Below are positions 25,080 to 32,885 of a stretch of 64,000 nucleotides of DNA, in pieces. The first letter of the stretch is position 1. Each line of letters opens with the position of its first letter. The notes under the pieces are model-generated. The model did no database searches. It saw only the letters and a program-made list of their open reading frames with translations, and was not told the DNA's origin. This DNA is from Mycolicibacterium nivoides (GTDB taxonomy: Bacteria > Actinomycetota > Actinomycetes > Mycobacteriales > Mycobacteriaceae). A program made the position numbers and the translations under genes. The DNA lies in contig NZ_CP034072.1 in the NCBI RefSeq assembly GCF_003855255.1, forward strand, positions 4,707,208-4,771,207. The letters run 5' to 3'.

Positions 25080-25612
25080 CGTGACTCTCCCTCGTTGATC
25101 TGAGCCGCCAATCGCAACGCCCGGTGTTGCAGCACCTTCGCGTTGGCGACGCTGACTCCCATGTCTTTCGCCGATTCCCGAACCGAACGGCCCTGCAGGA
25201 AACGTAGTTCGAGCACCCGGCGGTACTGGGGCGGCAGCTGCGCCAGGACTGCGGCGACGCGTTGCGGGGCCGTACTGGTCTCGGCGTCCGGACCGGGGTC
25301 GGGCGCGGCCACGTCGTCGTCGATGACGGTGATCTCGCGTCCCATGGTGGCCCGCCAATGCGCCGCGAGCACGGTACGGGCGGTGGCACGCAGATACGAG
25401 CGGACTTCGGCCACGCTCGCCGAGAGCCGCAGCGGCCGAAACGCGGCCAGGAACACCTCGGAGGTGAGGTCCTCGGCGTCGGAACGGCTGCCCAGCCGTG
25501 CATAGAGCAACCGGTACACCCACGTCACGTTGTCGTCGTACACGGCTTCCCAGCTCGAGTAACAGCCCTCCGGCACGATTCGCAGTTCGGGGCGCTCACG
25601 TCCGGCCGGCAT
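25076..25612 (-). CDS. ECF-type RNA polymerase sigma factor
   Basis: 178 residues with region 2 (YDDNVTWVYRLLYARLGSRS, DAEDLTSEVFLAAFRPLRL) and region 4 (LAQLPPQYRRVLELRFLQGR, SVRESAKDMGVSVANAKVLQ). It lacks regions 1.1 and 3 and any extension, so it is a compact extracytoplasmic-function factor. It is translationally coupled to the Rieske protein gene. The shared motif upstream of this gene, the cupredoxin gene and the small exported protein gene suggests that it controls its own operon and both others. Confidence 0.9.
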   Translation of the reverse strand: MPAGRERPELRIVPEGCYSSWEAVYDDNVTWVYRLLYARLGSRSDAEDLTSEVFLAAFRPLRLSASVAEVRSYLRATARTVLAAHWRATMGREITVIDDDVAAPDPGPDAETSTAPQRVAAVLAQLPPQYRRVLELRFLQGRSVRESAKDMGVSVANAKVLQHRALRLAAQINEGESR

Positions 25613-25707
25613 CGAGCATCCCCGCGATCTCCCGCACAGACCCCTGCACCATCACCGACCACCCGCCTTTCAACGCGGGAGCCCTGCGCAGAGCTCCCGC
25701 ACACCTA

Positions 25708-25727
25708 GATAGGCCGGCGGGTTACAC
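25708..25727 (-). promoter_or_regulatory. GTGTAACC-N8-TATC motif, copy 2 (ECF sigma operon)
   Basis: Minus-strand GTGTAACC (25720-25727), 8 nt, TATC (25708-25711), reading toward the ECF sigma gene. With copy 3 it forms a 10-bp perfect inverted repeat (25719-25728 and 25761-25770). Confidence 0.65.
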
Positions 25728-25761
25728 GCGAACGTCGTCCGCACCTGACCAGCATCCACCC

Positions 25762-25781
25762 GTGTAACCCGACGCGCTATC
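25762..25781 (+). promoter_or_regulatory. GTGTAACC-N8-TATC motif, copy 3 (cupredoxin operon)
   Basis: GTGTAACC (25762-25769), 8 nt, TATC (25778-25781), 46 bp before the cupredoxin ATG. Copies 2 and 3 also share the C before and the T after TATC. Confidence 0.65.
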
Positions 25782-25827
25782 TCCTGGTGACTGCTTCGCA
25801 CCGCTCCCTGACACAACGGAGGTCCCG

Positions 25828-26265
25828 ATGGTCCGACGATTCCCGACATCTGCCGTCGTCGCCCTGGTGGTGACGGCATCCGCGTGCTCGAACACGCCGT
25901 CCGCCGCACCGCCGACGGTGGATTTCAGCGCCAATGCCGCCACCTCGGTCGGTATGGCCCCGATGCACGGTATGGCCCCGGCAGCACCGGCGAGCACACC
26001 GCAGGCTCCGGTGGCCGGCACTGCGGTGAGCATCGACAACTTCGCCTTCGCGCCCGCCATGCTGACGGTGCACCGCGGCGACACGGTGACCTGGACCAAT
26101 CACGATGAGGAACCGCACACAGTCGCGGCCGAGGACGGGTCGTTCCGCTCCCCCGGTATGGGCGCCAACGCCACTTTCAGCTTCACCTTCACCAACCCGG
26201 GCAGCTACGACTACATCTGCTCGGTCCATCCCGTCATGCACGGCACCGTGGTGGTGACACCATGA
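25828..26265 (+). CDS. Plastocyanin-like cupredoxin lipoprotein
   Basis: 145 residues. A signal peptide ends in the lipobox TASAC, with lipidation Cys20. A Met/Pro/Ala-rich linker (MAPMHGMAPAAPA) follows, then a single cupredoxin domain, VSIDNFAFAPAMLTVHRGDT. The blue-copper ligands are visible: His97 in EEPHTV, Cys131 and His134 in YICSVH and Met137. It should carry electrons or bind copper outside the membrane. The stop overlaps the metallophosphoesterase start (ATGA). A motif shared with the ECF sigma promoter precedes it. Confidence 0.9.
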   Translation: MVRRFPTSAVVALVVTASACSNTPSAAPPTVDFSANAATSVGMAPMHGMAPAAPASTPQAPVAGTAVSIDNFAFAPAMLTVHRGDTVTWTNHDEEPHTVAAEDGSFRSPGMGANATFSFTFTNPGSYDYICSVHPVMHGTVVVTP

Positions 26266-27182
26266 CCGATCCCCACACCATGACGCGCCGCCAGCTCATC
26301 CGGCACGGCGCCTGGTTTGGTGCAGCGGTCGGTCTCGCCGTGGTCGGCGGCGAGGTCATCTCCCACGCGGCCACCTCACGCACCGCCGACGTCGCGCGGC
26401 CGACGGTGCGTTTCGCTCAGATCAGTGACAGCCACATAGGATTCACCGGCGCCGCCAACCCCGACGTGGCCGGGTCATTCGGCCGGGCCGTCGAGCAGAT
26501 CAACTCGCTGGACTACACACCGGATTTCGTGATCCACACCGGCGACCTCACCCACCTGTCGACCCCCGCACAGTTCGACGAGGTCAAGCAGATGATGCAG
26601 GGAATCGACACACCGCACGTGTTCACCGTGCCGGGTGAACACGACTCTGTCGACGATGCGGGCCAGAAGTACCGGTCGGTGTTCGGCGCGGGCACCCGCG
26701 GAGACGGTTGGTACAGCTTCGACATCGCCGGGGTTCATGTCATCGGGCTGGTCAACACGCTGAATCTGAAGAAACTCGGACACCTCGGTGTCGATCAGCT
26801 CGACTTCATCGAGAAGGACGTCGCCCCGTTGTCGTCGGACACGCCGATCGTGGTATTCAGCCACATTCCGTTGTTCGCGATGTACCCGGATTGGGGCTGG
26901 AGTACCGACGACGCTGCTCAGGCGCTGAGCCACCTGCGCCGGTTCGCCTCGGTCACCTGCCTCAATGGGCATGTCCACCAGCTGTTCTCGAAGACCGAGG
27001 GGAATGTGACGTTCTACAGCGGCACCACCACGGCCTATCCGCTGCCGCATCCCGGCGACGGACCCGCACCGAAACCTCTTATCCTTCCGGCCGGCCGCCT
27101 GCACGACGTCCTGGGGATCCGGGAGGTCAGCTATACCAGGGGCACCTCGGCACTGGCCCTCAAGGAGGATCGGCTGCTATGA
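26262..27182 (+). CDS. Tat-exported calcineurin-like metallophosphoesterase
   Basis: 306 residues. The N-terminus TRRQLIRHGAWFGAAVGLAV is a Tat signal or anchor. The phosphoesterase motifs follow in order: ISDSHIG, IHTGDLTH, a GEHD in place of GNHD (VPGEHDSVDD), FSHIPLF and NGHVHQLF, the usual ligands for two metal ions. The Glu-for-Asn change in the third motif replaces a metal ligand and may alter activity. It is coupled to the cupredoxin gene, so both proteins probably work outside the membrane. Substrate unknown. Confidence 0.88.
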   Translation: MTDPHTMTRRQLIRHGAWFGAAVGLAVVGGEVISHAATSRTADVARPTVRFAQISDSHIGFTGAANPDVAGSFGRAVEQINSLDYTPDFVIHTGDLTHLSTPAQFDEVKQMMQGIDTPHVFTVPGEHDSVDDAGQKYRSVFGAGTRGDGWYSFDIAGVHVIGLVNTLNLKKLGHLGVDQLDFIEKDVAPLSSDTPIVVFSHIPLFAMYPDWGWSTDDAAQALSHLRRFASVTCLNGHVHQLFSKTEGNVTFYSGTTTAYPLPHPGDGPAPKPLILPAGRLHDVLGIREVSYTRGTSALALKEDRLL

Positions 27183-28415
27183 CGTGGCGACGCAGGACCG
27201 ACTGGTCCGGCTGATCGACACGAACCTGCCGCGGCTCAGCACAATTCGATCCTGTGGTGCCCCGGCCACCGCCTCCTCCAGGCTCGACGACCGGATGGCC
27301 AGCAGATCCGCGGACAAGCCGGCAGCCGCCCCTGCCACCGGCAGACCCATGATGTCGCGTGCGCCCTCGCTGACGGCACGGTAGGCCTCGTCGACCGACA
27401 GATGCCCGGCCGTCACCAGCAACATCGCGGTCTCCAGCGCATCGCTACGGCCCAGCGGGTTGTACGGGTCACGCACATTATCGGCGCCGCCGGCGACGCG
27501 GACACCGGCGTCCAACAGCGCACGGACGGCGGTGAGCCCGCGCGGTGTGGCGACGGGATCGGCCCAGCCCTGCAGGTACAGATTTGTGATCGGGAGGCTG
27601 ACGATCCCCACATCGCTGTCCTTCACCGCGCGGATCACCCGATCGAGCACGTCGGCTTGCACCATCCCCAGACTGACGCAGTGCCCGGCCGTCACCGGCA
27701 TCGACTTCGGCCAGTCCCGCACCGAATGGGCGAGTTCTTCCAGCGTCAGCATCATCGGATTGAGTTGTTCGTCGGTATGCATGTCGACACCGACGTTGCG
27801 GGATCGCGCAATCGTCAACAATCGCTGCAGGTTTCCGCTCGGATCCGGGGTCTGGTGCGGATGACCGCCGACAAGATCGGCGCCCAGGTCCAGGGCCGCG
27901 TGCACGGCCGCGTCCTCGGCGAAGTACGGGGCCATGGCCACGATCTGGATGTCCATGACCGAGGCGAGTTCCGCTCGGACCTCGACCAGCGCACGGATGC
28001 CGCGCAGTGGATCGTCTCCGCGCAACAGGTTGACGTGCGACCGCACCGCGGTGGTGCCGTTGCCGAGCAACAGCAGCGCTGCCCTGCGGGCACGCTCCGC
28101 GATCCCCTCGACGGTCAGGGTCGGGGTGTGACGTTCCCATGCGGCGATCGCCGCACCCAGATCTCCCATCGGAGGCCGGATCTCGTCGAAGGACAGGGCT
28201 TTGTCCAGGTGGGCATGCGGCTCCGCGGGAGCGGTCAGCAGCAGATGTCCCGTGAGGTCGAGTTCGTCTCCGACCGCCAACCGTCCCGCTGCGGGGACCA
28301 CCTCGCGCACTCTTCCCCGTTCGAGGTGCACGTCGACGACGCGGCCGTCCGGCAGCGTGGCGTTGTGCAGGACCGGCACGGCGCGCCCATGGGCTACCGG
28401 CGATGTTTGTTCCAT
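27177..28415 (-). CDS. Cytosine deaminase-like amidohydrolase
   Basis: 412 residues. EPHAHLDKALSFDE is the metal-binding HxHLDK motif of the cytosine deaminase/N-isopropylammelide hydrolase branch. Further ligands are in DMHTDEQLNPMMLTLE (HxDE), PVTAGHCVSLGM and VAGGADNVRDPYNP (catalytic Asp). The enzyme probably deaminates or hydrolyses a ring amide. It is the last gene of the ten-gene operon, 7 bp after the acetamidase gene. The substrate is probably a pyrimidine or triazine-like ring, by context only. Confidence 0.85.
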   Translation of the reverse strand: MEQTSPVAHGRAVPVLHNATLPDGRVVDVHLERGRVREVVPAAGRLAVGDELDLTGHLLLTAPAEPHAHLDKALSFDEIRPPMGDLGAAIAAWERHTPTLTVEGIAERARRAALLLLGNGTTAVRSHVNLLRGDDPLRGIRALVEVRAELASVMDIQIVAMAPYFAEDAAVHAALDLGADLVGGHPHQTPDPSGNLQRLLTIARSRNVGVDMHTDEQLNPMMLTLEELAHSVRDWPKSMPVTAGHCVSLGMVQADVLDRVIRAVKDSDVGIVSLPITNLYLQGWADPVATPRGLTAVRALLDAGVRVAGGADNVRDPYNPLGRSDALETAMLLVTAGHLSVDEAYRAVSEGARDIMGLPVAGAAAGLSADLLAIRSSSLEEAVAGAPQDRIVLSRGRFVSISRTSRSCVATS

Positions 28416-28422
28416 GACACTC

Positions 28423-29484
28423 CTAGCAGAAGTCACTCTTGCGAATCGCGCAGTGCACACCCTTGACGATGTCGACCACCTGGGTGACCGAGAAGTCCCC
28501 GGCCGCACTGAGATAGAGGTAAGCCTCGCTGGGTGTCATCCCGGTGTGCGCCGACAGGAAGTCGACCGACAGTTGAGCACACTGACGCATCGCCTCGTCG
28601 AGGCTTTCGTTCATTCCGAGAATGATCCAGTGATCGTCGGTGTCGACGAACGGCATCGGCGCACGGGCCGGTGTCAGCGCGGTCACGACCGTCAGGCGGG
28701 CCGTGATCCGCAACGATCCTTCGAGGGCGGTCAGGGCGATTTCACCGTTGCCCTGCGCGAAGTGGGGGTCCCCGAGGTAGAACCCGGCGCCGGGCACCTG
28801 GACCGGTAGGTACAGGGAGCTGCCGACCACGATGTCCCGCACATCCATGTTGCCCCCGAACGGACCCGGCGGGATGGTGCTGCGTGCCTCCGGGCCCGCG
28901 GGGGTCACGCCGCACAGACCCATGAACGGGCGGACCCCGATTGTGGCTCGGCCACTGCCGAATTCGAACACGGCACGCGTTCGGGTTCCGTCGAGCCGGC
29001 AGAACTTGCTGAACACCGCGGGGATGCTGCCGTCGGACTCTCGCGGCAGCCGATCCGGCAGCGCACCGCGTTGATGCCGGCTGGAGACGACGCCGTAGGG
29101 GACGCGCGGTCGCAGGTCCAGGAAGTCGACGCGTAGCCAGTCGCCCGGCCGGGCACCGCGAACGTGCACCGGCCCGAGCACGATGTGCGGCGCCTTCGGC
29201 GGGACCGGCTTGCGCAGGTCGGACGCTGCCAGATCGATGGCGTCGGCGAGTACGTCGGTGCGCTCGACACCATGGCGGCCGAAGTAGGCGACCGGGTCAC
29301 GGCCCTGGTCTTCCATCAGCCCTTCCTGCGACACTGTGTCGAAGGTGACGGTCCGGCCGCTGTCCACGGTGAGCACCGGTACCGTCTCGGGTGTGGGAAG
29401 CGTTCCCCAACTGATGGTTTCGCTGTTGCACCACAGATAGTGCTCGGCGGTCCGTGGGTCGATCCCGGCCTGCAGGATCGGCAT
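28423..29484 (-). CDS. Acetamidase/formamidase family protein
   Basis: 353 residues of the FmdA/AmdA fold. Recognisable stretches are HIVLGPVHVRGARPGDWLRV, RPFMGLCGVTPAGPEA and AGFYLGDPHFAQGNGEIALT, the metal-site region of formamidases. It releases ammonia from a short amide. The ATG at 29484 shares one base with the stop of the upstream gene (TGATG), so it is coupled. In this operon it may hydrolyse an end-product amide of ring breakdown. Confidence 0.9.
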   Translation of the reverse strand: MPILQAGIDPRTAEHYLWCNSETISWGTLPTPETVPVLTVDSGRTVTFDTVSQEGLMEDQGRDPVAYFGRHGVERTDVLADAIDLAASDLRKPVPPKAPHIVLGPVHVRGARPGDWLRVDFLDLRPRVPYGVVSSRHQRGALPDRLPRESDGSIPAVFSKFCRLDGTRTRAVFEFGSGRATIGVRPFMGLCGVTPAGPEARSTIPPGPFGGNMDVRDIVVGSSLYLPVQVPGAGFYLGDPHFAQGNGEIALTALEGSLRITARLTVVTALTPARAPMPFVDTDDHWIILGMNESLDEAMRQCAQLSVDFLSAHTGMTPSEAYLYLSAAGDFSVTQVVDIVKGVHCAIRKSDFC

Positions 29485-29885
29485 CACCGCGATCCGGCGG
29501 GCTCGCCCAGGTGCTGTCGCCACCCACCGGGCGCGGTGATCTCACGTGCCAAGTCATCGCCGGTCGGCACCGAACGGCACACCATGCTCAGTGCACCTCG
29601 GCCGTCTTCGAGTTGAATCACCGATAGCTCGAGCTCGGCGGGCTCACGCGGCAACAGATTCTCACGCAGTTCGGCATAGGTCATCTCGTAGATCTCCCCG
29701 GGCACCGACCAGCCGCCGTCGCGTACCGGTGCCAGCCCGGGAAATACGTCACCGAAGGAGAAGAACCGGTATGCCGGGGCGGTGCGCACCGGACCGACGA
29801 AGCGGGCCGAGGCCAGGGCATCGTTGAGCGGCCCGCCGGTCATGGCCTGGCCGTTGACGAACATCAGGACAGTCTCGTGTGACAT
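29484..29885 (-). CDS. Allophanate hydrolase C-terminal-like (AtzF-C / GGCT-like) protein
   Basis: 133 residues resembling the separate C-terminal domain of allophanate hydrolases: VLMFVNGQAMTGGPLNDALA, then APAYRFFSFGDVFPGLAPV and VPGEIYEMTYAELRENLLPR. In full-length enzymes this gamma-glutamylcyclotransferase-like domain removes the second carboxyl group during urea/allophanate breakdown. A free-standing version suggests work on a related carbamate or amide. It starts 41 bp after the GntR gene and is coupled to the acetamidase gene. Confidence 0.8.
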   Translation of the reverse strand: MSHETVLMFVNGQAMTGGPLNDALASARFVGPVRTAPAYRFFSFGDVFPGLAPVRDGGWSVPGEIYEMTYAELRENLLPREPAELELSVIQLEDGRGALSMVCRSVPTGDDLAREITAPGGWRQHLGEPAGSR

Positions 29886-29926
29886 GGAAACTCCATCAGG
29901 GAAAGTAGGTTCAGCTCACCGTGGTT

Positions 29927-30592
29927 TCAGCTCAAACTGGTGTTGCCATGGCCGCGTAGCGCGTGCACGCGCATGGCGGTGGCGGCCCGATCGAGGTCGC
30001 CACTGGCGAGGTCGTCGAGCAGGGTTCGGTGCTGGGAGATCGGCTCATGGCCCGACTGCTGGACGTAATCGTCGGTCGGATACAGGAATGCCTGACGCTC
30101 CAGAAACGACGATGTGATCGGGCAGAAGGCGGCCCGGTTGATGGCCATGTGGAACTCCAGATGCGCCATCGCGTACTGCGGGCTGACAACGCCGTGCTCA
30201 CGCAGCGCGGCCGCAAGCGGGTCCAGCCCGGCGTACAGCGAATCCCAGTCCACTTGAGCGCATTTGGCAGTGATCAGCTTGGCGGCGACCTGATCGAACG
30301 CCACCCGCAGTTCGTGCAGTTCGGCGCGGGCGGCGGCGTCGACCTCAACCACGACGAGCTGACCGCGCCTGACCCGTTCGACGAGTCCTTCACTCGTCAA
30401 GCGCTGCAGCGCCTCACGTATCGGCGTGCGGCTGACCCCGAGATCCTCGGCGATCTCCTCCTCGGTCAGCCGGATCCCACCCGCGTATTCACCGGTGGTG
30501 ATCTGCTGACGGAGGTAGCGGTACACCCGCTCACGCACGCTCAGCGGTTCGCCGGTCGTGGAATCGGCGAGGGCAGTGTCCAAAGGGCTCAT
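29927..30592 (-). CDS. GntR family (FadR/FCD) regulator
   Basis: 221 residues. The winged HTH is GGIRLTEEEIAEDLGVSRTP with IREALQRLTSEGLVERV. The C-terminal FCD domain has metal/effector His positions in HLEFHMAINRAA and ISQHRTLLDDLASGDLDRAA. It is coupled (ATGA) to the AroE-like gene inside the operon and probably controls it, perhaps through the GGATCC palindrome at 36368-36385. The effector is likely a pathway intermediate. Confidence 0.9.
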   Translation of the reverse strand: MSPLDTALADSTTGEPLSVRERVYRYLRQQITTGEYAGGIRLTEEEIAEDLGVSRTPIREALQRLTSEGLVERVRRGQLVVVEVDAAARAELHELRVAFDQVAAKLITAKCAQVDWDSLYAGLDPLAAALREHGVVSPQYAMAHLEFHMAINRAAFCPITSSFLERQAFLYPTDDYVQQSGHEPISQHRTLLDDLASGDLDRAATAMRVHALRGHGNTSLS

Positions 30593-31476
30593 CTCATCCT
30601 CGCTTTCGACAATGCGGCGCGGCAGGCGTTCGTCGCGCGCTGCATGAAGGTGCCCGACATCACGTTCATACCCGCTTGCAGCGCCGATGTCTGCAAAGCG
30701 CTCACCCGGTTGTTCAGGTCGAAGAACTGGTTGCCGGGCGAGGTCAGCCGGCCGAGGTCGAAGGCGAACGGTGCGTCCTCCGAGGCGTCGGTCTCCCCCC
30801 AGGTCGTGGTGTTGACGAGCAGCGATGGCGACTCGTCTCCCAGCAGTTCGGCGAGCGCAGCCGGGCTGCTGTGCTCGGCGCCGAATCGCCGCGCCCAGGT
30901 GGAAAGTGCCTCGGCGTTGCGTGCCGAACCGATCAGCCGGGCCTGCGGCCAGGCCCGCCGGCAGGCCAGCGCCACCGAGTTCGACGAGCCGCCCGACCCC
31001 AGCACCAAAACCGACTCCGGAGTCCTGCCGCCCATCAGGGTTTCCATGGCTGCCTGGGACGCCCAGCTGTTGGTGTTGACTCCGACCGTGCCTTCGGCTC
31101 CGCGGACGATGGTGTCGACCACGCCGGTCTGGGCGGCCGACGGGGTCAAAGTCGGTATCGCAGGGGCGACCTCTTGTTTCCACGGGCTGAGTACCAGTGC
31201 CAGCGACCAGCGCGAATCACCCAATAGCTCAACAGGACTGTCGAAATGAACGGTGCCGGCCAGGTCGACCTTCTCGGCGAGCAGTGCGTCGTGCAGCAGC
31301 CTGCCCTTCAGCGCATGCGCGGCGGTGGTGCCGATTCCCGCGATCACGGTCTGATCCGGCCCCGCCGATCCGGATGACAATCCAGATGAAACGCTTCGTA
31401 CCTCGTCGATGCACCGCGCCACCGCGGCACCGATCGTGGCCGCGCCGTCGGCCTCCAGGAGCGTCATCCCGGTCAT
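30589..31476 (-). CDS. Shikimate dehydrogenase-like (AroE family) protein
   Basis: 295 residues. The N-terminal half has the AroE substrate layout with a Lys in LSPWKQEVAP, TGVVDTIVR and GVNTNSWASQAAMETL. The Rossmann motif is VLVLGSGGSSNSVALACRRA, with the usual GxGGxxx turn altered. True shikimate dehydrogenases sit in aromatic amino acid synthesis; this one is embedded in a nitrogen-compound operon and coupled on both sides (ATGA overlaps), so it probably reduces or oxidises a different carboxylic substrate. GGAGG precedes ATG 31476. Confidence 0.75.
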   Translation of the reverse strand: MTGMTLLEADGAATIGAAVARCIDEVRSVSSGLSSGSAGPDQTVIAGIGTTAAHALKGRLLHDALLAEKVDLAGTVHFDSPVELLGDSRWSLALVLSPWKQEVAPAIPTLTPSAAQTGVVDTIVRGAEGTVGVNTNSWASQAAMETLMGGRTPESVLVLGSGGSSNSVALACRRAWPQARLIGSARNAEALSTWARRFGAEHSSPAALAELLGDESPSLLVNTTTWGETDASEDAPFAFDLGRLTSPGNQFFDLNNRVSALQTSALQAGMNVMSGTFMQRATNACRAALSKARMR

Positions 31477-32837
31477 CGCATGACCTCCCGTACCGGCTTC
31501 ACCTGTCGCCCGGCCGGCGCACCGACCACCTCCCCCTTCTCGTAGACCAACTGGCCGCGCAGATAGGTGGCGACCACACTGCCGGTCAGTTCCCACCCGT
31601 GATAGGGCGTGACGTTGTGCTTGGAGTGCAGGCTGGCCTGGTCCAGGACCACCTCTGTGCCGGGATCGACGAGCACGAGGTCGGCATCGAAACCCGGTGC
31701 GATCCGGCCCTTGTCGGCCATCGACCAGCGCCGTGCCGGGGTGTAGGAACACAATCGCACGATGTCCTCGACCGTCAGCCTGCCCCGGGCGGCGGCGGTC
31801 AGCATCAGTGGGAGCATCGTCTCGACGCCGATGAATCCGCCGTAGGCCTTCCACACGTCGGTCTCGGCCTGTTCGGTGACGGTGTGCGGAGCGTGGTCAG
31901 TAGCGACCACGTCGACGTCACCCCGGTCGATGCCCGCCCACAGCGCGGCGACGTCGGTCGCCGGGCGGATCGGCGGGTTCAGCTTGATCAGGTTTCCGTA
32001 GGTGTCATAGGCACTTTCGTCGAGGAACAGGTGCGAGACCAGGGCTTCGATGCTGACCCGGTGCCCCTGAGCCCGCATGTCCATGACGCGTTGCAGGCCC
32101 GCGGCTGTGGACAGGTGGTGGATGTGCAGCTTGGTCTTGGCTTCGGTGGCCATGGTGATGATCCGGGTGATCGCCTCGACCTCCACGAACGCCGGCCTGC
32201 CCTCCAGATGGGCACGGGGATCCCGCCGGCCCTCGGCTTGCAGCCGGTCCCCGAACATCCGCAGCAGGTGGTCGTTCTCGGCGTGGACACCGACAACCAG
32301 ATCCGCGTCGGCGGCTGCCTCCAGACCACGGAATATCGCGGCGTCGTTGGGGCAGCGGTTGTCGCCCGTCGTCTGTCCCATGAAGAGCTTGAATCCCATG
32401 GCGCCCAGCTCGGCCATACCCGCGATCTCGTCTGCGTTGTCGTGATCCAGCATTCCGTAGAGCCCGAAATCCACGTATGCCTTGTTCCGCACCAGATCGA
32501 GCTTCTGCTGATAGCGCTCCGCTGTGGCGACCGGCGGTTTCGTGTTGGGCATGTCCACGACGGTGGTCACCCCGCCCGCGGCCGCGGCCGACGTGCCGCT
32601 TGCGAAGTCTTCCTTCTCGGTCATGCCCGGTTCGCGGAGGTGCACGTGCACGTCGACCAGGCCGGGAAGCACCAGCAGCCCGGCCGCGTCGACCGTCGGA
32701 ACCCCTTCCATCGCAAGGTCATCGCCAACGGCGATGACGCGTCCGTCGGCCACGGCGACGTCCTGGCGGCGGCGGCCATCGTGGGACACCACGGTGCCTC
32801 CGGTTACGACGAGGTCCGGGGTGGGTGGAGCGGTCAT
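31473..32837 (-). CDS. Allantoinase/dihydropyrimidinase-type cyclic amidohydrolase
   Basis: 454 residues of the dihydroorotase superfamily. Metal ligands are in VDVHVHLREPGMTEKEDF, the carboxylated Lys in GFKLFMGQTT, His in VGVHAEND and IHHLSTAAG, and the catalytic Asp in VATDHAPHT. The length and the HLREPG motif fit allantoinase and hydantoinase/dihydropyrimidinase relatives. It opens a cyclic ureide ring. It lies 49 bp after the substrate-binding protein gene and is coupled to the AroE-like gene. Confidence 0.88.
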   Translation of the reverse strand: MTAPPTPDLVVTGGTVVSHDGRRRQDVAVADGRVIAVGDDLAMEGVPTVDAAGLLVLPGLVDVHVHLREPGMTEKEDFASGTSAAAAGGVTTVVDMPNTKPPVATAERYQQKLDLVRNKAYVDFGLYGMLDHDNADEIAGMAELGAMGFKLFMGQTTGDNRCPNDAAIFRGLEAAADADLVVGVHAENDHLLRMFGDRLQAEGRRDPRAHLEGRPAFVEVEAITRIITMATEAKTKLHIHHLSTAAGLQRVMDMRAQGHRVSIEALVSHLFLDESAYDTYGNLIKLNPPIRPATDVAALWAGIDRGDVDVVATDHAPHTVTEQAETDVWKAYGGFIGVETMLPLMLTAAARGRLTVEDIVRLCSYTPARRWSMADKGRIAPGFDADLVLVDPGTEVVLDQASLHSKHNVTPYHGWELTGSVVATYLRGQLVYEKGEVVGAPAGRQVKPVREVMR

Positions 32838-32885
32838 GTGACGACCTTTCTGTTCGGGCGGTCTTTCGATGCGTCGAGGCGCGAG

